Below are positions 27,287-36,769 of a stretch of DNA of 64,000 bases, piece by piece. The stretch is taken from assembly GCA_033765235.1 (NCBI GenBank), contig JANRIG010000020.1:186001-250000 (forward strand). Reading direction: 5' to 3'. Source of the stretch: JANRIG01 sp033765235. Its GTDB lineage: Bacteria > Bacteroidota > Bacteroidia > Cytophagales > UBA9547. The translations under genes and the position numbers were made by a program. Positions within the stretch are counted from its first letter, which is position 1. Each line of letters opens with the position of its first letter. Under the pieces are notes generated by a model, which did no database searches, was not told where the DNA came from, and saw nothing but the letters and a program-made list of their open reading frames with translations.

Positions 27287-29575
27287 TTAATACTCATTGA
27301 TGGCAGATGATTTTCTCTTATATATATATTCTTCACCTTGTCGGGTAGTGTCGCTGTCAGGTTCAAAGTTTTCGTTTTGAAATTTAGAACAGTTGTATTC
27401 CATAGTAAGTTTTGCCGGTTTGCGAAAGTATGATTTGCTCACCCCTGATGCGGTATCTGAGTACACATTTTCCATGTATATTCCAAATATTGGCATAGCC
27501 AATTTGGCACCCTGCCCAAACTCCCAATCGCGAAAGTGTATGCTGCGGTCGTCGCCTCCTACCCATATGGCTGTGACTAAGTTTTGCGTGACTCCTACAT
27601 ACCAACCGTCGGAGTAGTTTTGCGTGGTGCCTGTTTTGCCTCCTATTTCGTTGCCTCCCCATAGTTTTTTGTAGCGGTGCAGCCCCAGCGATGTGCCTCC
27701 TTTTTCTTCTACTCCACCTTTGAGCATGTGTAGCATGGTGTATGCAGTTTCCTCGTTGAGTGCTTCCTCACGCACAGGACTAAACTCTTGCAGAATATTG
27801 CCATTTTTATCTTCTATCCTGCTTAGAAACTGAGGTTGTGTGTATATACCCTTGTTGGCAAATGTGGCATAGGCACCTGCCAGTTCATAGATAGATACAT
27901 CGCTTATGCCGAGGCAAAGGGCAGGTACAGCTTCAATATTGCCTTTGAAGCCTAATTTTTTGGCATAATCTACTACCGTTTCAGGGCCTATTTTTTTCAT
28001 AATATAAGCGGTCACCGTATTGATAGACCGTGCCAGTGCTTGGCGCAATGTTACTATCTCGCCGGTGCTGGGTCCGTCAGAGTTTGCCGGTGTCCAAGTG
28101 CTTTGAGTGTCTGTGATGTAAAAACTTACAGGGCTGTCTTGCACTTTATGGCATGGGTGAAAACCATTGTCAATAGCAGCTGTGTATACTATGGGCTTAA
28201 ATGTAGAGCCGGGCTGGCGTTTGCTCTGTTTCACATGGTCAAATTTAAAATATTTGTGATTAATACCTCCCACCCATGCCTTGATATGCCCTGTCTCAGG
28301 GTCTAAAGAAATGAGCCCTGCCATTAGAAATTTTTTATAATATTTGAGAGAGTCGTATGAGCTGAATGTAGTATCCTTTTCGCCATCCCAAGAATAGATT
28401 CGCATGGGTTTTTTGAGGTTTAGATAATATTTTATAGAGTCGGGTGTATTAGCATATTTGGCAGAGAGATGCCTGTAAGTATCTGTGCGACGCATGGCAT
28501 TTTCTATGAAATTGGGTATCTCTTTGAAGTTTTGGTCAACCCATGGATTTTGACCTGCCCAGTGGAGGTAAAACTGCTCCTGTATATATTTCATATGTGT
28601 GTTTACTGCCTCTTCGGCATGGTTTTGCAGACGAGAGTCAAGGGTGGTGTATATTTTAAGACCTTCTGAGTATAAGTCGTAGCCTTTTTCTTTGCACCAT
28701 GACAGCAGGTAGTTGTTTACCACACTTCTGAAGTAGGTGGCAATGCCTTGATTATGATTTTCTACATTGTACTTAAGCATCAATGGTTGCTTTTGCAGCA
28801 TTGATAATTCGTTTTTGGTGAGATAGTTATATTTATACATTTGTTCCAGCACAGTATTTCTTCGGGCCAGCGCACGCTCAGGATTACTCACGGGGCTATA
28901 GTAAGTAGGAGCTTTGAGAAGTGCTATGAGCGTGGCTGCTTGATTCACGGTAAGCATCTCTGGGGTAGTGCCAAAAAATGTTTGCGAAGCTACTTTAAGT
29001 CCAAATGCATTGCTGCCAAAGTCTACTGTATTCAAATACATGGTAATAATTTCTTTTTTGGTGTATGATTTTTCTATCTTAATAGCTACTATCCACTCTT
29101 TGGTTTTAATTATTATTTTGTTCAAAATAGGAATGTCTGATAATGCGCCTTTGTATTTGTGAGAGCGTGTGTTGAATAAGTTTTTGGCTAATTGTTGTGA
29201 TATAGTACTGGAGCCTCTGCTTTCGCCTTTGATTAAATAAATAGGGATAGCCACTATGCCTTTTAGGTCTATGCCTGAGTGGTCTTCGAAGCGTATGTCT
29301 TCGGTAGCCAAGAGTGCCTTTATGGCATTGGGCGACATTTGCTCATATTTGATAGGGGTGCGGTTTGACCTGAAATATTTGCCGAGCAAATAACCATCAG
29401 CGGAGTATAGCTCAGAGGCAAGTTCGCTTTGTGGGTTTTCAAGTATTTCAAAGTCAGGCAGTGGTCCTGAAAGGTACAAAAAGTTGTAATTGACAGCACT
29501 CACATGGAGCACTATGAATGTGACACACAATATAAAAAAAGCCCAAATGTAAATGATGACTTTGCCGAAATTCAT
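27287..29575 (-). CDS. Class A penicillin-binding protein (PBP1A type)
   Basis: This 762-residue bifunctional peptidoglycan synthase has one N-terminal membrane helix (about 5-27). The GT51 glycosyltransferase domain (about 60-240) shows ATEDIRFEDHSGID, SRGSSTISQQLAKNLF, and KKEIITMYLNTVDFGSNAFG. The transpeptidase domain has the SxxK serine in RQPGSTFKP (near 453), SIN (near 518) and KTGTT (near 650). The C-terminus is short and charged. Its start overlaps the stop of the upstream lipoprotein gene by 4 bases, and uvrC follows 6 bases downstream, so all three are probably one transcript. Confidence 0.93.
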   Translation of the reverse strand: MNFGKVIIYIWAFFILCVTFIVLHVSAVNYNFLYLSGPLPDFEILENPQSELASELYSADGYLLGKYFRSNRTPIKYEQMSPNAIKALLATEDIRFEDHSGIDLKGIVAIPIYLIKGESRGSSTISQQLAKNLFNTRSHKYKGALSDIPILNKIIIKTKEWIVAIKIEKSYTKKEIITMYLNTVDFGSNAFGLKVASQTFFGTTPEMLTVNQAATLIALLKAPTYYSPVSNPERALARRNTVLEQMYKYNYLTKNELSMLQKQPLMLKYNVENHNQGIATYFRSVVNNYLLSWCKEKGYDLYSEGLKIYTTLDSRLQNHAEEAVNTHMKYIQEQFYLHWAGQNPWVDQNFKEIPNFIENAMRRTDTYRHLSAKYANTPDSIKYYLNLKKPMRIYSWDGEKDTTFSSYDSLKYYKKFLMAGLISLDPETGHIKAWVGGINHKYFKFDHVKQSKRQPGSTFKPIVYTAAIDNGFHPCHKVQDSPVSFYITDTQSTWTPANSDGPSTGEIVTLRQALARSINTVTAYIMKKIGPETVVDYAKKLGFKGNIEAVPALCLGISDVSIYELAGAYATFANKGIYTQPQFLSRIEDKNGNILQEFSPVREEALNEETAYTMLHMLKGGVEEKGGTSLGLHRYKKLWGGNEIGGKTGTTQNYSDGWYVGVTQNLVTAIWVGGDDRSIHFRDWEFGQGAKLAMPIFGIYMENVYSDTASGVSKSYFRKPAKLTMEYNCSKFQNENFEPDSDTTRQGEEYIYKRKSSAINEY

Positions 29576-30060
29576 AAATCAGGTTTGTTGGCAGCAAGAT
29601 ACAAAATAATATCTTTTCGGCGCATAGATATACACCATAGAGCAAGTTTTTTGGTGCTTTTATCGTACACAGGGTGTGAATAGATGAGCAGTGAGTCATA
29701 GATATTGGTTAGGTTATCATCAAGTGGGTATTTGTTGGCTATGTTATATTCGTATGCATCAAATAATTTGTACATTTTGGAGTTTATAGCAAAGTCTGTT
29801 TTGGTTTTGAGGGCTATAGCCATATCGCCTGTATACACCAAGTTGCATGATTTTATAGTATCTATTTGAAGCGAGTCCATGGTGCTTTTTGCAAGTTGAT
29901 ATGCATAATTATTGATTTCGCCCGTGTTTACACGCACTATTTTTCTTTGCAGCATCTCATTATTGAAGGCAGATATCATCTTTCGCTTGCCGGATGTCTC
30001 TCCACAACCTGTACTATAGCATAATGCAAAAGCAATAAATATGTATAAGTATTTTGTCAT
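29572..30060 (-). CDS. Hypothetical lipoprotein encoded upstream of the PBP gene
   Basis: I start this at the ATG at 30060, which gives 162 residues beginning MTKYLYIFIAFALCYSTGC. This is a clean lipoprotein signal with the lipobox Cys at 19. The ATG at 30117 would place 19 extra residues before the signal. The mature part is helical and charged (KMISAFNNEMLQRKIVRVNTGEIN, then LYTGD-like and NKYPLDDNLTNIYDSLLIYSHPVYD segments). I do not recognise it. The 4-base overlap with the PBP gene suggests translational coupling and possibly a role as a PBP partner in the envelope, but that is inference from position only. Confidence 0.6.
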   Translation of the reverse strand: MTKYLYIFIAFALCYSTGCGETSGKRKMISAFNNEMLQRKIVRVNTGEINNYAYQLAKSTMDSLQIDTIKSCNLVYTGDMAIALKTKTDFAINSKMYKLFDAYEYNIANKYPLDDNLTNIYDSLLIYSHPVYDKSTKKLALWCISMRRKDIILYLAANKPDL

Positions 30061-30395
30061 ATTGCTATATAACACAATTTTTGTGCAAAGTATAAAAAAA
30101 ATGCTTTGCACACACATGTACTTAATAGATATAGGTTTATATTTTACTAATCTGTGTTAATAGTAATTTATATATCAATATATATATATCTACTTATACT
30201 ATGAATCTCAGTATATTATTTCTAAATAAATTTTTCAAATATTTATCCCTCAAACCTATAGGTGCATGCTGCTAAATAAACGATGTGTATATAAAATTGT
30301 ATAAGAACTATACTAATTAATCGTTATTGTGTTTGTGGCAATTTTAGCATTTATATATCATCCCACTATTTTTTGACAAAGAATATAAAAAAAAT
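30061..30395. other. AT-rich intergenic stretch without a supported gene
   Basis: These 335 bases between the lipoprotein gene and the small membrane-protein gene are very AT-rich, with runs of TA steps near 30170-30190. A 24-codon ATG frame on the plus strand (30201-30275) has no supporting feature. No hairpin with a T-run, tRNA-like fold or repeat was seen. Confidence 0.6.
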
Positions 30396-30593
30396 CTATA
30401 TCTTCTTATCTTTGAGTGACGATAGTTCTTTATACACCTTGGCAGGATATTTTACAGGCTTATGGCTATCAATGAAATATTGCTCAAAATCATAAAGCTT
30501 ATGTGCAAAACCCAACATGAGCACTATAAAAAGTACTATGAGCTTTCGATAAAAAGTAGGTCTTAGTTCATCAATATATTTTTCTTCGAACAT
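30396..30593 (-). CDS. Small single-pass membrane protein
   Basis: This 65-residue frame starts MFEEKYIDELRPTFYRKL, has one hydrophobic helix (about 18-33, LIVLFIVLMLGFAH) and a charged, lysine-rich C-terminal half (KPVKYPAKVYKELSSLKDKK). The residue order (charged, helix, charged) and ordinary composition make it more plausible than a random frame in AT-rich DNA, but no family is recognised. It stands alone between two long intergenic spacers. Confidence 0.45.
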   Translation of the reverse strand: MFEEKYIDELRPTFYRKLIVLFIVLMLGFAHKLYDFEQYFIDSHKPVKYPAKVYKELSSLKDKKI

Positions 30594-30753
30594 GACTTTG
30601 CGGAATATTTTATCATTAATACAGATCAGATGGTATGTGTAACCTCAATTGTACTAAACTTATCAAATTTACATTTTATTTGGCAACTATAAAAATTATA
30701 AATGAAATTTAACATAAAGATAAAATTGATTTATATCAATTTTATACAGCATA

Positions 30754-32004
30754 TTGGAAGAGTATAAATATATAACAGTGGAGTACAAAAATATAAGTAG
30801 AAAAGAAAAATTTAGTCGCCCTGCCAATTGTGATATATATTTTTGTGGGCACTCACTTGGTTTGCAACCCAAAGCAAGTAATATTTATATCCAAAAATTT
30901 ATGCAAGATTGGTCAAATTATGCCGTAAAAGGGCATTTTGAAGAAGATGTGGATTGGTACAACTATCATACAAGGCTCACTCCGGCATTGGCACACCTGT
31001 GTGGTGCACAACAAGATGAAGTAGTGGCTATGAACAGCCTTACCGTAAACCTACACTTGGCTTTGCAAGCATTTTATGTACCCGGCACAAATATTATTGC
31101 CGAGCTTTTATCGTTTTCGAGCAACCATTATGCTGTAATGTCAATATTAAAAAAATACAATATTGATGCTCAAAAATATATGGTAGAAATACCTGCCGAC
31201 AAGGACTATACATTGAGTACCACACATATATTGAGCTATATAGAAAAATATCATAAAAACACCTCCGTACTTTTGCTTTCTGCCATAAATTATGTATCAG
31301 GTCAATATTATGACTTAAAAACCATTGCAGAGTCTTGCAAAACACACGGTATCATATTTGGGTTAGACCTTGCCCATGCCATAGGCAATGTACCGCTACA
31401 CCTGCACGACCTTGAAGTAGACTTTGCAGTATGGTGCTCCTATAAATATCTCAACTCCGGACCGGGTGGAGTGGGCGGATTTTTTATTCACCAAAAACAT
31501 CATACCAACACACACTTTCCCTCTTTGGCAGGCTGGTGGGGGCACAATGCTGATACAAGATTTGCCATGAGCAAAGACTTTGACCCTATGCGAGGGGCAC
31601 AAGGTTGGCAACTAAGCAATGCTCCTATTGCCGCCATGACTATACAATATGCTGCATTAGAGATATTTATGCAAGTAGGAATACAACCACTGCGCACATT
31701 GAGCATAGCACTCACTACCAATCTCGCAGAGGGAATAATCAGCATCATAAATAAATATAACCTCACCAATACACACATTATCACACCGTTGCAGCCTGAA
31801 GCACGAGGTGCTATGCTCAGTATAAAAGCCATTGGGTATGCCAACAAATTATACAGTTATTTAACATCAAAAAATATAATTATTGACCTCCGCAAGCCCG
31901 ATATTATACGCATAACTCCGGCTCCTTTATACAATTCTTTTGATGAGGTGGATATGTTTTTGACAATATTGGATAAATTTTACGCCGATAATAACCATAA
32001 ATGA
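30754..32004 (+). CDS. kynU: Kynureninase
   Basis: This 416-residue PLP enzyme (fold type I, class V aminotransferase group) cleaves kynurenine to anthranilate and alanine, or 3-hydroxykynurenine to 3-hydroxyanthranilate. Family signatures are DIYFCGHSLGLQPK, AMNSLTVNLHLALQAFY, GLDLAHAIGNVPLHLHDLEVDFAVW, and the PLP lysine in CSYKYLNSGPGGVGG (near 230), followed by LAGWWGHN. The usual FPSD segment reads SFSSN here. No ATG precedes the essential FCGHSLG motif, and the frame is closed by a stop at 30727. A TTG at 30754 is used here; GTG at 30778 is another option. The stop overlaps the ruvB start by 4 bases. Confidence 0.9.
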   Translation: MEEYKYITVEYKNISRKEKFSRPANCDIYFCGHSLGLQPKASNIYIQKFMQDWSNYAVKGHFEEDVDWYNYHTRLTPALAHLCGAQQDEVVAMNSLTVNLHLALQAFYVPGTNIIAELLSFSSNHYAVMSILKKYNIDAQKYMVEIPADKDYTLSTTHILSYIEKYHKNTSVLLLSAINYVSGQYYDLKTIAESCKTHGIIFGLDLAHAIGNVPLHLHDLEVDFAVWCSYKYLNSGPGGVGGFFIHQKHHTNTHFPSLAGWWGHNADTRFAMSKDFDPMRGAQGWQLSNAPIAAMTIQYAALEIFMQVGIQPLRTLSIALTTNLAEGIISIINKYNLTNTHIITPLQPEARGAMLSIKAIGYANKLYSYLTSKNIIIDLRKPDIIRITPAPLYNSFDEVDMFLTILDKFYADNNHK

Positions 32005-33029
32005 GGAAAGACTATCTAAATCCTGAAGAGAGCAACCGCCAGCCGGCAGAAAAAGAAATAGAAAGGGCACTAAGACCTCTCACATTTGAAGATTTTACAG
32101 GTCAAGACAAAATATTGGAAAACCTCAAAATATTTGTAGGTGCTGCCAAGCACAGAGAAGAGCCACTGGACCATGTGCTGCTCCATGGCCCACCGGGGCT
32201 TGGCAAAACCACCCTCTCGCACATCATAGCCAATGAACTGAACGCAGAAATAAAAATAACCTCAGGTCCGGTGCTTGAAAAACCCAGCGACCTGGCAGGA
32301 CTACTTACCAACCTGCAAGCGCACGATGTATTATTCATAGATGAAATACACAGGCTCAACCCTGTAGTAGAAGAATATCTCTACTCTGCCATGGAAGACT
32401 ATCGTATAGACATCATGCTGGACTCAGGACCTAATGCTCGCACTATACAGATAAAGCTGAACCCCTTTACCTTAGTAGGAGCTACTACCCGTGCAGGGCT
32501 GCTCACCTCCCCTCTGAGAGCCAGATTTGGTATAAATGCACGATTGGAATATTATGATGCTACATTGCTCAGCAAAATTATCAATCGCTCTGCCTCATTG
32601 CTCTCTATGGCCATAGAGGCAGAAGCAGCCTATGAGATAGCCCGCCGAAGCAGAGGCACCCCTCGTATAGCCAACAATCTGCTGCGGCGCACCCGCGACT
32701 TTGCTCAAATAAAAGGGGACGGAAATATCACAGTACATATAGCCAAAGTAGCACTTGAAGCACTTGATGTAGACCAAAATGGGCTCGATGAGATGGACAA
32801 TCGCATCATCAATACCATTATAGACAAATATAAAGGAGGTCCGGTAGGCATAAGTACCATAGCCACTGCTGTAGGCGAGGAAGCTGAAACAATAGAAGAA
32901 GTGTACGAGCCATTTCTCATACAAGAAGGTTACATCAAGCGCACCTCGCGAGGCAGAGAAGCTACACACTTGGCATACAAACATGCAGGCAAAGTACCCC
33001 CACAAAATCCTATAAATACCTTGTTTTGA
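32001..33029 (+). CDS. ruvB: Holliday junction branch migration helicase subunit RuvB
   Basis: This 342-residue AAA+ motor drives branch migration with RuvA. Walker A is HGPPGLGKTTLS near residue 60, Walker B is LFIDEIHRL near 110, and the GATTRAGLLTSPLRARFG sensor/arginine-finger region lies near 160. The C-terminal winged-helix part has the expected YKGGPVGISTIA and YEPFLIQEGYIKRTSRGR segments. The N-terminus (LRPLTFEDFTGQDKI) is standard. It starts inside the last codons of kynU (ATGA overlap), an unusual but clearly coupled arrangement; ruvA and ruvC are not in the window. Confidence 0.96.
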   Translation: MRKDYLNPEESNRQPAEKEIERALRPLTFEDFTGQDKILENLKIFVGAAKHREEPLDHVLLHGPPGLGKTTLSHIIANELNAEIKITSGPVLEKPSDLAGLLTNLQAHDVLFIDEIHRLNPVVEEYLYSAMEDYRIDIMLDSGPNARTIQIKLNPFTLVGATTRAGLLTSPLRARFGINARLEYYDATLLSKIINRSASLLSMAIEAEAAYEIARRSRGTPRIANNLLRRTRDFAQIKGDGNITVHIAKVALEALDVDQNGLDEMDNRIINTIIDKYKGGPVGISTIATAVGEEAETIEEVYEPFLIQEGYIKRTSRGREATHLAYKHAGKVPPQNPINTLF

Positions 33030-33030
33030 T

Positions 33031-33903
33031 ATGTTGATCGATACTATTAAATATATTTACAATCACCCGTTCAACAAGAAAAAACGCCTACAAGCACTTA
33101 CCAGATTTATTTATTGGCAAATAAATAATATACTCAATCCGTATCCTATCATATACTCATACACCGAGCATACAAAACTTATCATTGCCAAAGGCATGAC
33201 CGGAGCTACTGCCAACCTATATTGTGGCTTGGCAGACTATGAAGATATGGCATTTTTGCTGCATTTTTTGAGAGTAGGTGATACTTTTGCAGACATAGGT
33301 GCCAATGTAGGTGCCTATACCATACTTGCATCGGGCGAAGCGGGCGCACATACCATTTGTGTAGAGCCTGTGCCGAGCACTTATCAAAAATTAATACAAA
33401 ATATTATTATCAATGATATTAGCCATTTGGTCACCACCTGTAATATAGGATTGGGGGCAAGCAAAGGTCACTTGAGCTTCACCCATACACAAGACACTGT
33501 AAATCATGTGGCAGCGCAAGGTGAAAATAATATTATACAAGTAGAAGTCAATACCCTTGACTGCATTGCCCACACATGCCCTATACTACTCAAGATAGAT
33601 GTAGAAGGATATGAAACTGAAGTGCTCAACGGAGCCCATGAAACCTTGAAAAACCCTGCCCTCAAAGCCATTATTATAGAGCTAAACGGGTCAGGAGCCA
33701 GGTATGGGTATAACGAGCAACTAATACATGAATTGCTGCTAAGCTCAGGATTTGCTCCTTGCAAATATACCGTACAAAACAGAAATCTCACCCTAAGCCG
33801 GCAAGGTAAGGTAGGCAATACTTTGTATGTGAGAGACATAGCTTATGTACAACAAAGACTTGCCAAAGCACAACCGGTAAAAGTACAATCCGTAGAAATA
33901 TGA
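33031..33903 (+). CDS. FkbM-family methyltransferase
   Basis: This is a 290-residue SAM-dependent methyltransferase. The Rossmann motif I is FADIGANVGAYTIL near residue 86. Further on are CVEPVPSTYQKL, the acidic PILLKIDVEGYETEVLNGA segment diagnostic of FkbM proteins, and AIIIELNGSG. Family members O-methylate sugars or other small molecules, and the substrate cannot be read. The start follows the ruvB stop by one base, so it belongs to the kynU-ruvB transcript. The 3' end faces moaA across 8 bases. Confidence 0.85.
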   Translation: MLIDTIKYIYNHPFNKKKRLQALTRFIYWQINNILNPYPIIYSYTEHTKLIIAKGMTGATANLYCGLADYEDMAFLLHFLRVGDTFADIGANVGAYTILASGEAGAHTICVEPVPSTYQKLIQNIIINDISHLVTTCNIGLGASKGHLSFTHTQDTVNHVAAQGENNIIQVEVNTLDCIAHTCPILLKIDVEGYETEVLNGAHETLKNPALKAIIIELNGSGARYGYNEQLIHELLLSSGFAPCKYTVQNRNLTLSRQGKVGNTLYVRDIAYVQQRLAKAQPVKVQSVEI

Positions 33904-33911
33904 TCATACTA

Positions 33912-34862
33912 TTACCCACCTATATCCAACATGCTCAAGGTACTACCCTCAAATTTTGCCGGCTGCTTTTGTAGCAATGCCTCATGCAATATATCAGCCA
34001 TTTTATTATTATTATGCAAATGAGAAACTATATGTATAGGTTCATTATGGCTCAGACAGCCGTATATATTGCCATAGCTGTCGAGCCTGAGGCGATTGCA
34101 CCCCGAGCAAAACGGGCTGCTCTCGTTGGCTATTATTCCAAATATATGCCCTTGACCGGTGCGGTAATATTGGGCAGTATCAGATAGTGGTTTAGGCAAT
34201 AGGTAAAATTGATATTTACTGCCAATTATTTGTAAAATTTCTTCTTGGTAAATAATACTATCCTTGTGATGGTAGAGATGTCCCATTTGCATTACTTCCA
34301 AAAATCTGATGGTTAGATTTTTATTAAATGCGTATTCTACTAATGGTAATATTTGGTTTTCGTTTACTGCTTTTATTATTACCGCATTTATTTTTACTCC
34401 AATGCCTATGTTTTGGGCATAATCAATACCTTCTAATACAGTTTTTAGCCCTTTGCGCTTGGTGATTTTATAAAACACCTCTTCATCCATCGCATCAATC
34501 GACACATTGATACTTTCTATACTGTTGCGAGGCAACTTGTTTAAAATATTTTTGAGCAATAAGCCATTGGTAGTCATCTTCAACTTCACTTTTAACGGCT
34601 GCAGTTTGAGTATTAATGGTACCAAATCTGGATATAGTGCAGGCTCGCCTCCTGTAAGCCTTATAGTGCTGATAGGCAGCATACTATGCAGTGCATACAC
34701 CACCTCACCCAACTCATCCACTGACAAAGGAGGCTTACTGATTTTTGATACGGGCATCTTGTCTTCACTTTCTACACAATACGTGCAAGCCATGTTGCAC
34801 TTGCCTGTAAGGCTTATGCGCAATGTTTCAAAACGGCGACCATAATCATCTGTTATATCCAT
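33912..34862 (-). CDS. moaA: GTP 3',8-cyclase
   Basis: This 316-residue radical SAM enzyme performs the first step of molybdenum cofactor synthesis, from GTP to 3',8-cyclo-GTP. The SAM-binding cluster is C22-x3-C26-x2-C29 (GKCNMACTYC), followed by IRLTGGEPALYPDL. The C-terminal substrate cluster is carried by PFCSGCNRLRLDSYGNIYGCL, with all three cysteines present. No other moa/moe gene lies in the window, so the rest of the pathway must be elsewhere. Its start is 10 bases from the RES toxin stop, so it may be read through from the toxin-antitoxin operon. Confidence 0.92.
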   Translation of the reverse strand: MDITDDYGRRFETLRISLTGKCNMACTYCVESEDKMPVSKISKPPLSVDELGEVVYALHSMLPISTIRLTGGEPALYPDLVPLILKLQPLKVKLKMTTNGLLLKNILNKLPRNSIESINVSIDAMDEEVFYKITKRKGLKTVLEGIDYAQNIGIGVKINAVIIKAVNENQILPLVEYAFNKNLTIRFLEVMQMGHLYHHKDSIIYQEEILQIIGSKYQFYLLPKPLSDTAQYYRTGQGHIFGIIANESSPFCSGCNRLRLDSYGNIYGCLSHNEPIHIVSHLHNNNKMADILHEALLQKQPAKFEGSTLSMLDIGG

Positions 34863-34871
34863 ATTATATTA

Positions 34872-35327
34872 TTACAACAACCTGTTTTGAATATGATAAT
34901 TGTACACCATGCATATTTTTATATGTTTGGCATCCGAGTGCCTTGGGTTTATGATATAGTTGTACTCCTCATGTATAAGTACAGAAGGTACTTTGAGCAC
35001 TGCACTGCCCATGCCTGACAGCCACTCTGTGCCCAAGCCTGCAGATACAAATCTGTATTCCTCTCCGTTCCACCCTTTGGGAAGTAGTTGTGCAGCATAT
35101 GTTTTTATTGTCAATTCATCGGGAATGCTAATCTCAGTCATACAAAATTGTTTTTTATTGCCAAATTGAATGACATTTGCCAATGTCTCCAGCACACATA
35201 GCGAGCGATGCTCTGAAGTATATACCGCAGGCATACCTTTATTGTTCCATCTGCCACCATACATTTCTGCACCCAACCCAGACAAGTCGTGTGCATACTC
35301 ATCAAGCGACAATCTATACACCAACAT
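34872..35327 (-). CDS. RES-domain toxin of a type II toxin-antitoxin pair
   Basis: This 151-residue protein has the RES-domain layout: VYRLSLDEYAHDLSG at the start, then GGRWNNKGMPAVYTSEHRSLCVLETLANV. This includes the conserved Arg of GGRW, the Tyr of AVYTS and the Glu of VLETL that line the NAD-binding pocket. Characterised members (for example MbcT) degrade NAD+ when not held by their antitoxin. The start codon shares one base with the stop of the upstream Xre/MbcA-type gene (TAATG), the usual antitoxin-first order. Activity here is inferred from the family. Confidence 0.88.
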   Translation of the reverse strand: MLVYRLSLDEYAHDLSGLGAEMYGGRWNNKGMPAVYTSEHRSLCVLETLANVIQFGNKKQFCMTEISIPDELTIKTYAAQLLPKGWNGEEYRFVSAGLGTEWLSGMGSAVLKVPSVLIHEEYNYIINPRHSDAKHIKICMVYNYHIQNRLL

Positions 35328-35788
35328 TATGAATACACGCCATATTTGACACGCCCTATCACAGCTCTCACCATCTCTATCCCAAATATGGTATCCAGCA
35401 GCTCCATGGGCTTTTTGTGATCCAGTGCTGCTACATGGCTATTGAGCCAAGTAATAAACTCATCGTGCTCAAAGACAGAGTGCCCCTCTGCCACCAACCT
35501 TTCTAAAAACAATACATGCTCACTCACAGGAGTATCCACGGGCTCATTTTCGGAGTAGCGTAGCAATGTACGGCTCGACACATGCAATAGGGGTGCTATG
35601 TCATATATAGACAGTCCCAAATTGTCAGCTACATGCTCTACTTTGCGGCGAGGCACCCCCTTGCGCGAGAGCGTGTGCAACTGAGACTCGCTGGGTGGCG
35701 TGCGCATATATGCTCCTACAGGCTCAGCAGCTATTAAGATTTTATCTTCGGTAGTATATGGCTTTGGAGATTTAGAGGATTTTTTCAT
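35327..35788 (-). CDS. Xre/MbcA/ParS-type antitoxin
   Basis: This 153-residue partner of the RES toxin has a helical N-terminal DNA-binding part (about 40-85, GVPRRKVEHVADNLGLSIYD, then LLHVSSRTLLRYS). A C-terminal DUF2384-type toxin-binding domain follows, with LFLERLVAEGHSVFE, FITWLNSHVAALDHKKPMEL and IFGIEMVRAVIGRVKYG. This is the standard Xre-antitoxin architecture for RES toxins, and such proteins usually repress their own promoter. The 60 bases upstream contain short TATATA and ATGACA-type repeats (ATGACA near 35808 and 35866) that could be operator material, though this is weak. Confidence 0.88.
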   Translation of the reverse strand: MKKSSKSPKPYTTEDKILIAAEPVGAYMRTPPSESQLHTLSRKGVPRRKVEHVADNLGLSIYDIAPLLHVSSRTLLRYSENEPVDTPVSEHVLFLERLVAEGHSVFEHDEFITWLNSHVAALDHKKPMELLDTIFGIEMVRAVIGRVKYGVYS

Positions 35789-35848
35789 ATTATATATATA
35801 TATTCAATGACAAATGTCATAAAATATTTGTAAAATGTCAATAATTAC

Positions 35849-36760
35849 TTAATATAAATCATTCAATGACATGTTGAGGTATTTATTCATGGCAGTGATA
35901 GAGCAATAAAATCCTAAAAGTGCCCCAAATAATATCAAAAATGCCCCTAAAAATAAAAAATGATGATAACTCTCTAGCGTGTGCAGCTCCGGAATCTGTG
36001 TATAAGCGTATTGCAAAAGTATTACAAGCATGAGTATAGCCACCACACCACCCACACCACCATATAGCATAGCCCTGAGCACAAATGGTCTTTTTATAAA
36101 AAAAGAAGTAGCACCTACCAGTTGCATGCTCCTGATGATAAACCGCTGCGAATAGAGTGCCAGCTTTATGCTATTATTTATCAACACAAAAACCACCCCT
36201 GTAAGAATACCGGCAAAACTTAATAAAATAAGGCTTATTTTTGCAATATTTTTGTTAATGGCATCTATCAAGCTTTCTATATATACTACTTCATATATAC
36301 CGTCTATGCTTTCAAGGTCTATCTTTATTCGCTTGAGCATAGCTTGATTAGAATATTCTGAATTTATTTTAATGATATAGGCATCGCGCAAGGGATTATC
36401 GCCCAAAAATTTTACAAAATCTTCGCCCGTTTCTTTAATAAATTTTTTGGCAGCCTGCTCCTTTGAAATATAATAAATAGCTTTTTTACCATTTTTTGTA
36501 GCTATGTATGCTTCTCCGTAAAATCTTTTGAGTACATCGCGCTTGGCATCTTCATCTAAATTATAATCAAGATAGGCTTGTACTTCTATATTTTCTTTGA
36601 TAATTTCAGATAGTTTATTGGCAAATATGATGAGCACCCCAAACAACCCTATCACAAAAAGAGCCATAGATATGCTAAAAATCAATGAAAAATATGGATA
36701 GTTGCCTAACCGCTTACTTTTTATAGGTAAGTTTGCCAATGGTTCAAATATTATTTCCAT
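35849..36760 (-). CDS. ftsX: Cell-division ABC transporter permease FtsX
   Basis: This 303-residue inner-membrane protein partners FtsE and activates peptidoglycan hydrolases at the septum. A first membrane helix (about 25-50) is followed by a periplasmic loop (about 55-170; VQAYLDYNLDEDAKRDVL, FLGDNPLRDAYIIKI). The FtsX-type core has three more helices and the segment SQRFIIRSMQLVGATSFFIKRPF, which matches the coupling region of the family. ftsE is not adjacent. It is divergent from anmK, sharing a 9-base spacer, which is very short for two back-to-back promoters. Confidence 0.9.
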   Translation of the reverse strand: MEIIFEPLANLPIKSKRLGNYPYFSLIFSISMALFVIGLFGVLIIFANKLSEIIKENIEVQAYLDYNLDEDAKRDVLKRFYGEAYIATKNGKKAIYYISKEQAAKKFIKETGEDFVKFLGDNPLRDAYIIKINSEYSNQAMLKRIKIDLESIDGIYEVVYIESLIDAINKNIAKISLILLSFAGILTGVVFVLINNSIKLALYSQRFIIRSMQLVGATSFFIKRPFVLRAMLYGGVGGVVAILMLVILLQYAYTQIPELHTLESYHHFLFLGAFLILFGALLGFYCSITAMNKYLNMSLNDLY

Positions 36761-36769
36761 ACAAATTTA

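Noticed and set aside
30201..30275. 24-codon ATG frame in the 335-base spacer
   Set aside because: It is too short, with no promoter match, no conserved feature and a composition expected by chance in AT-rich DNA.
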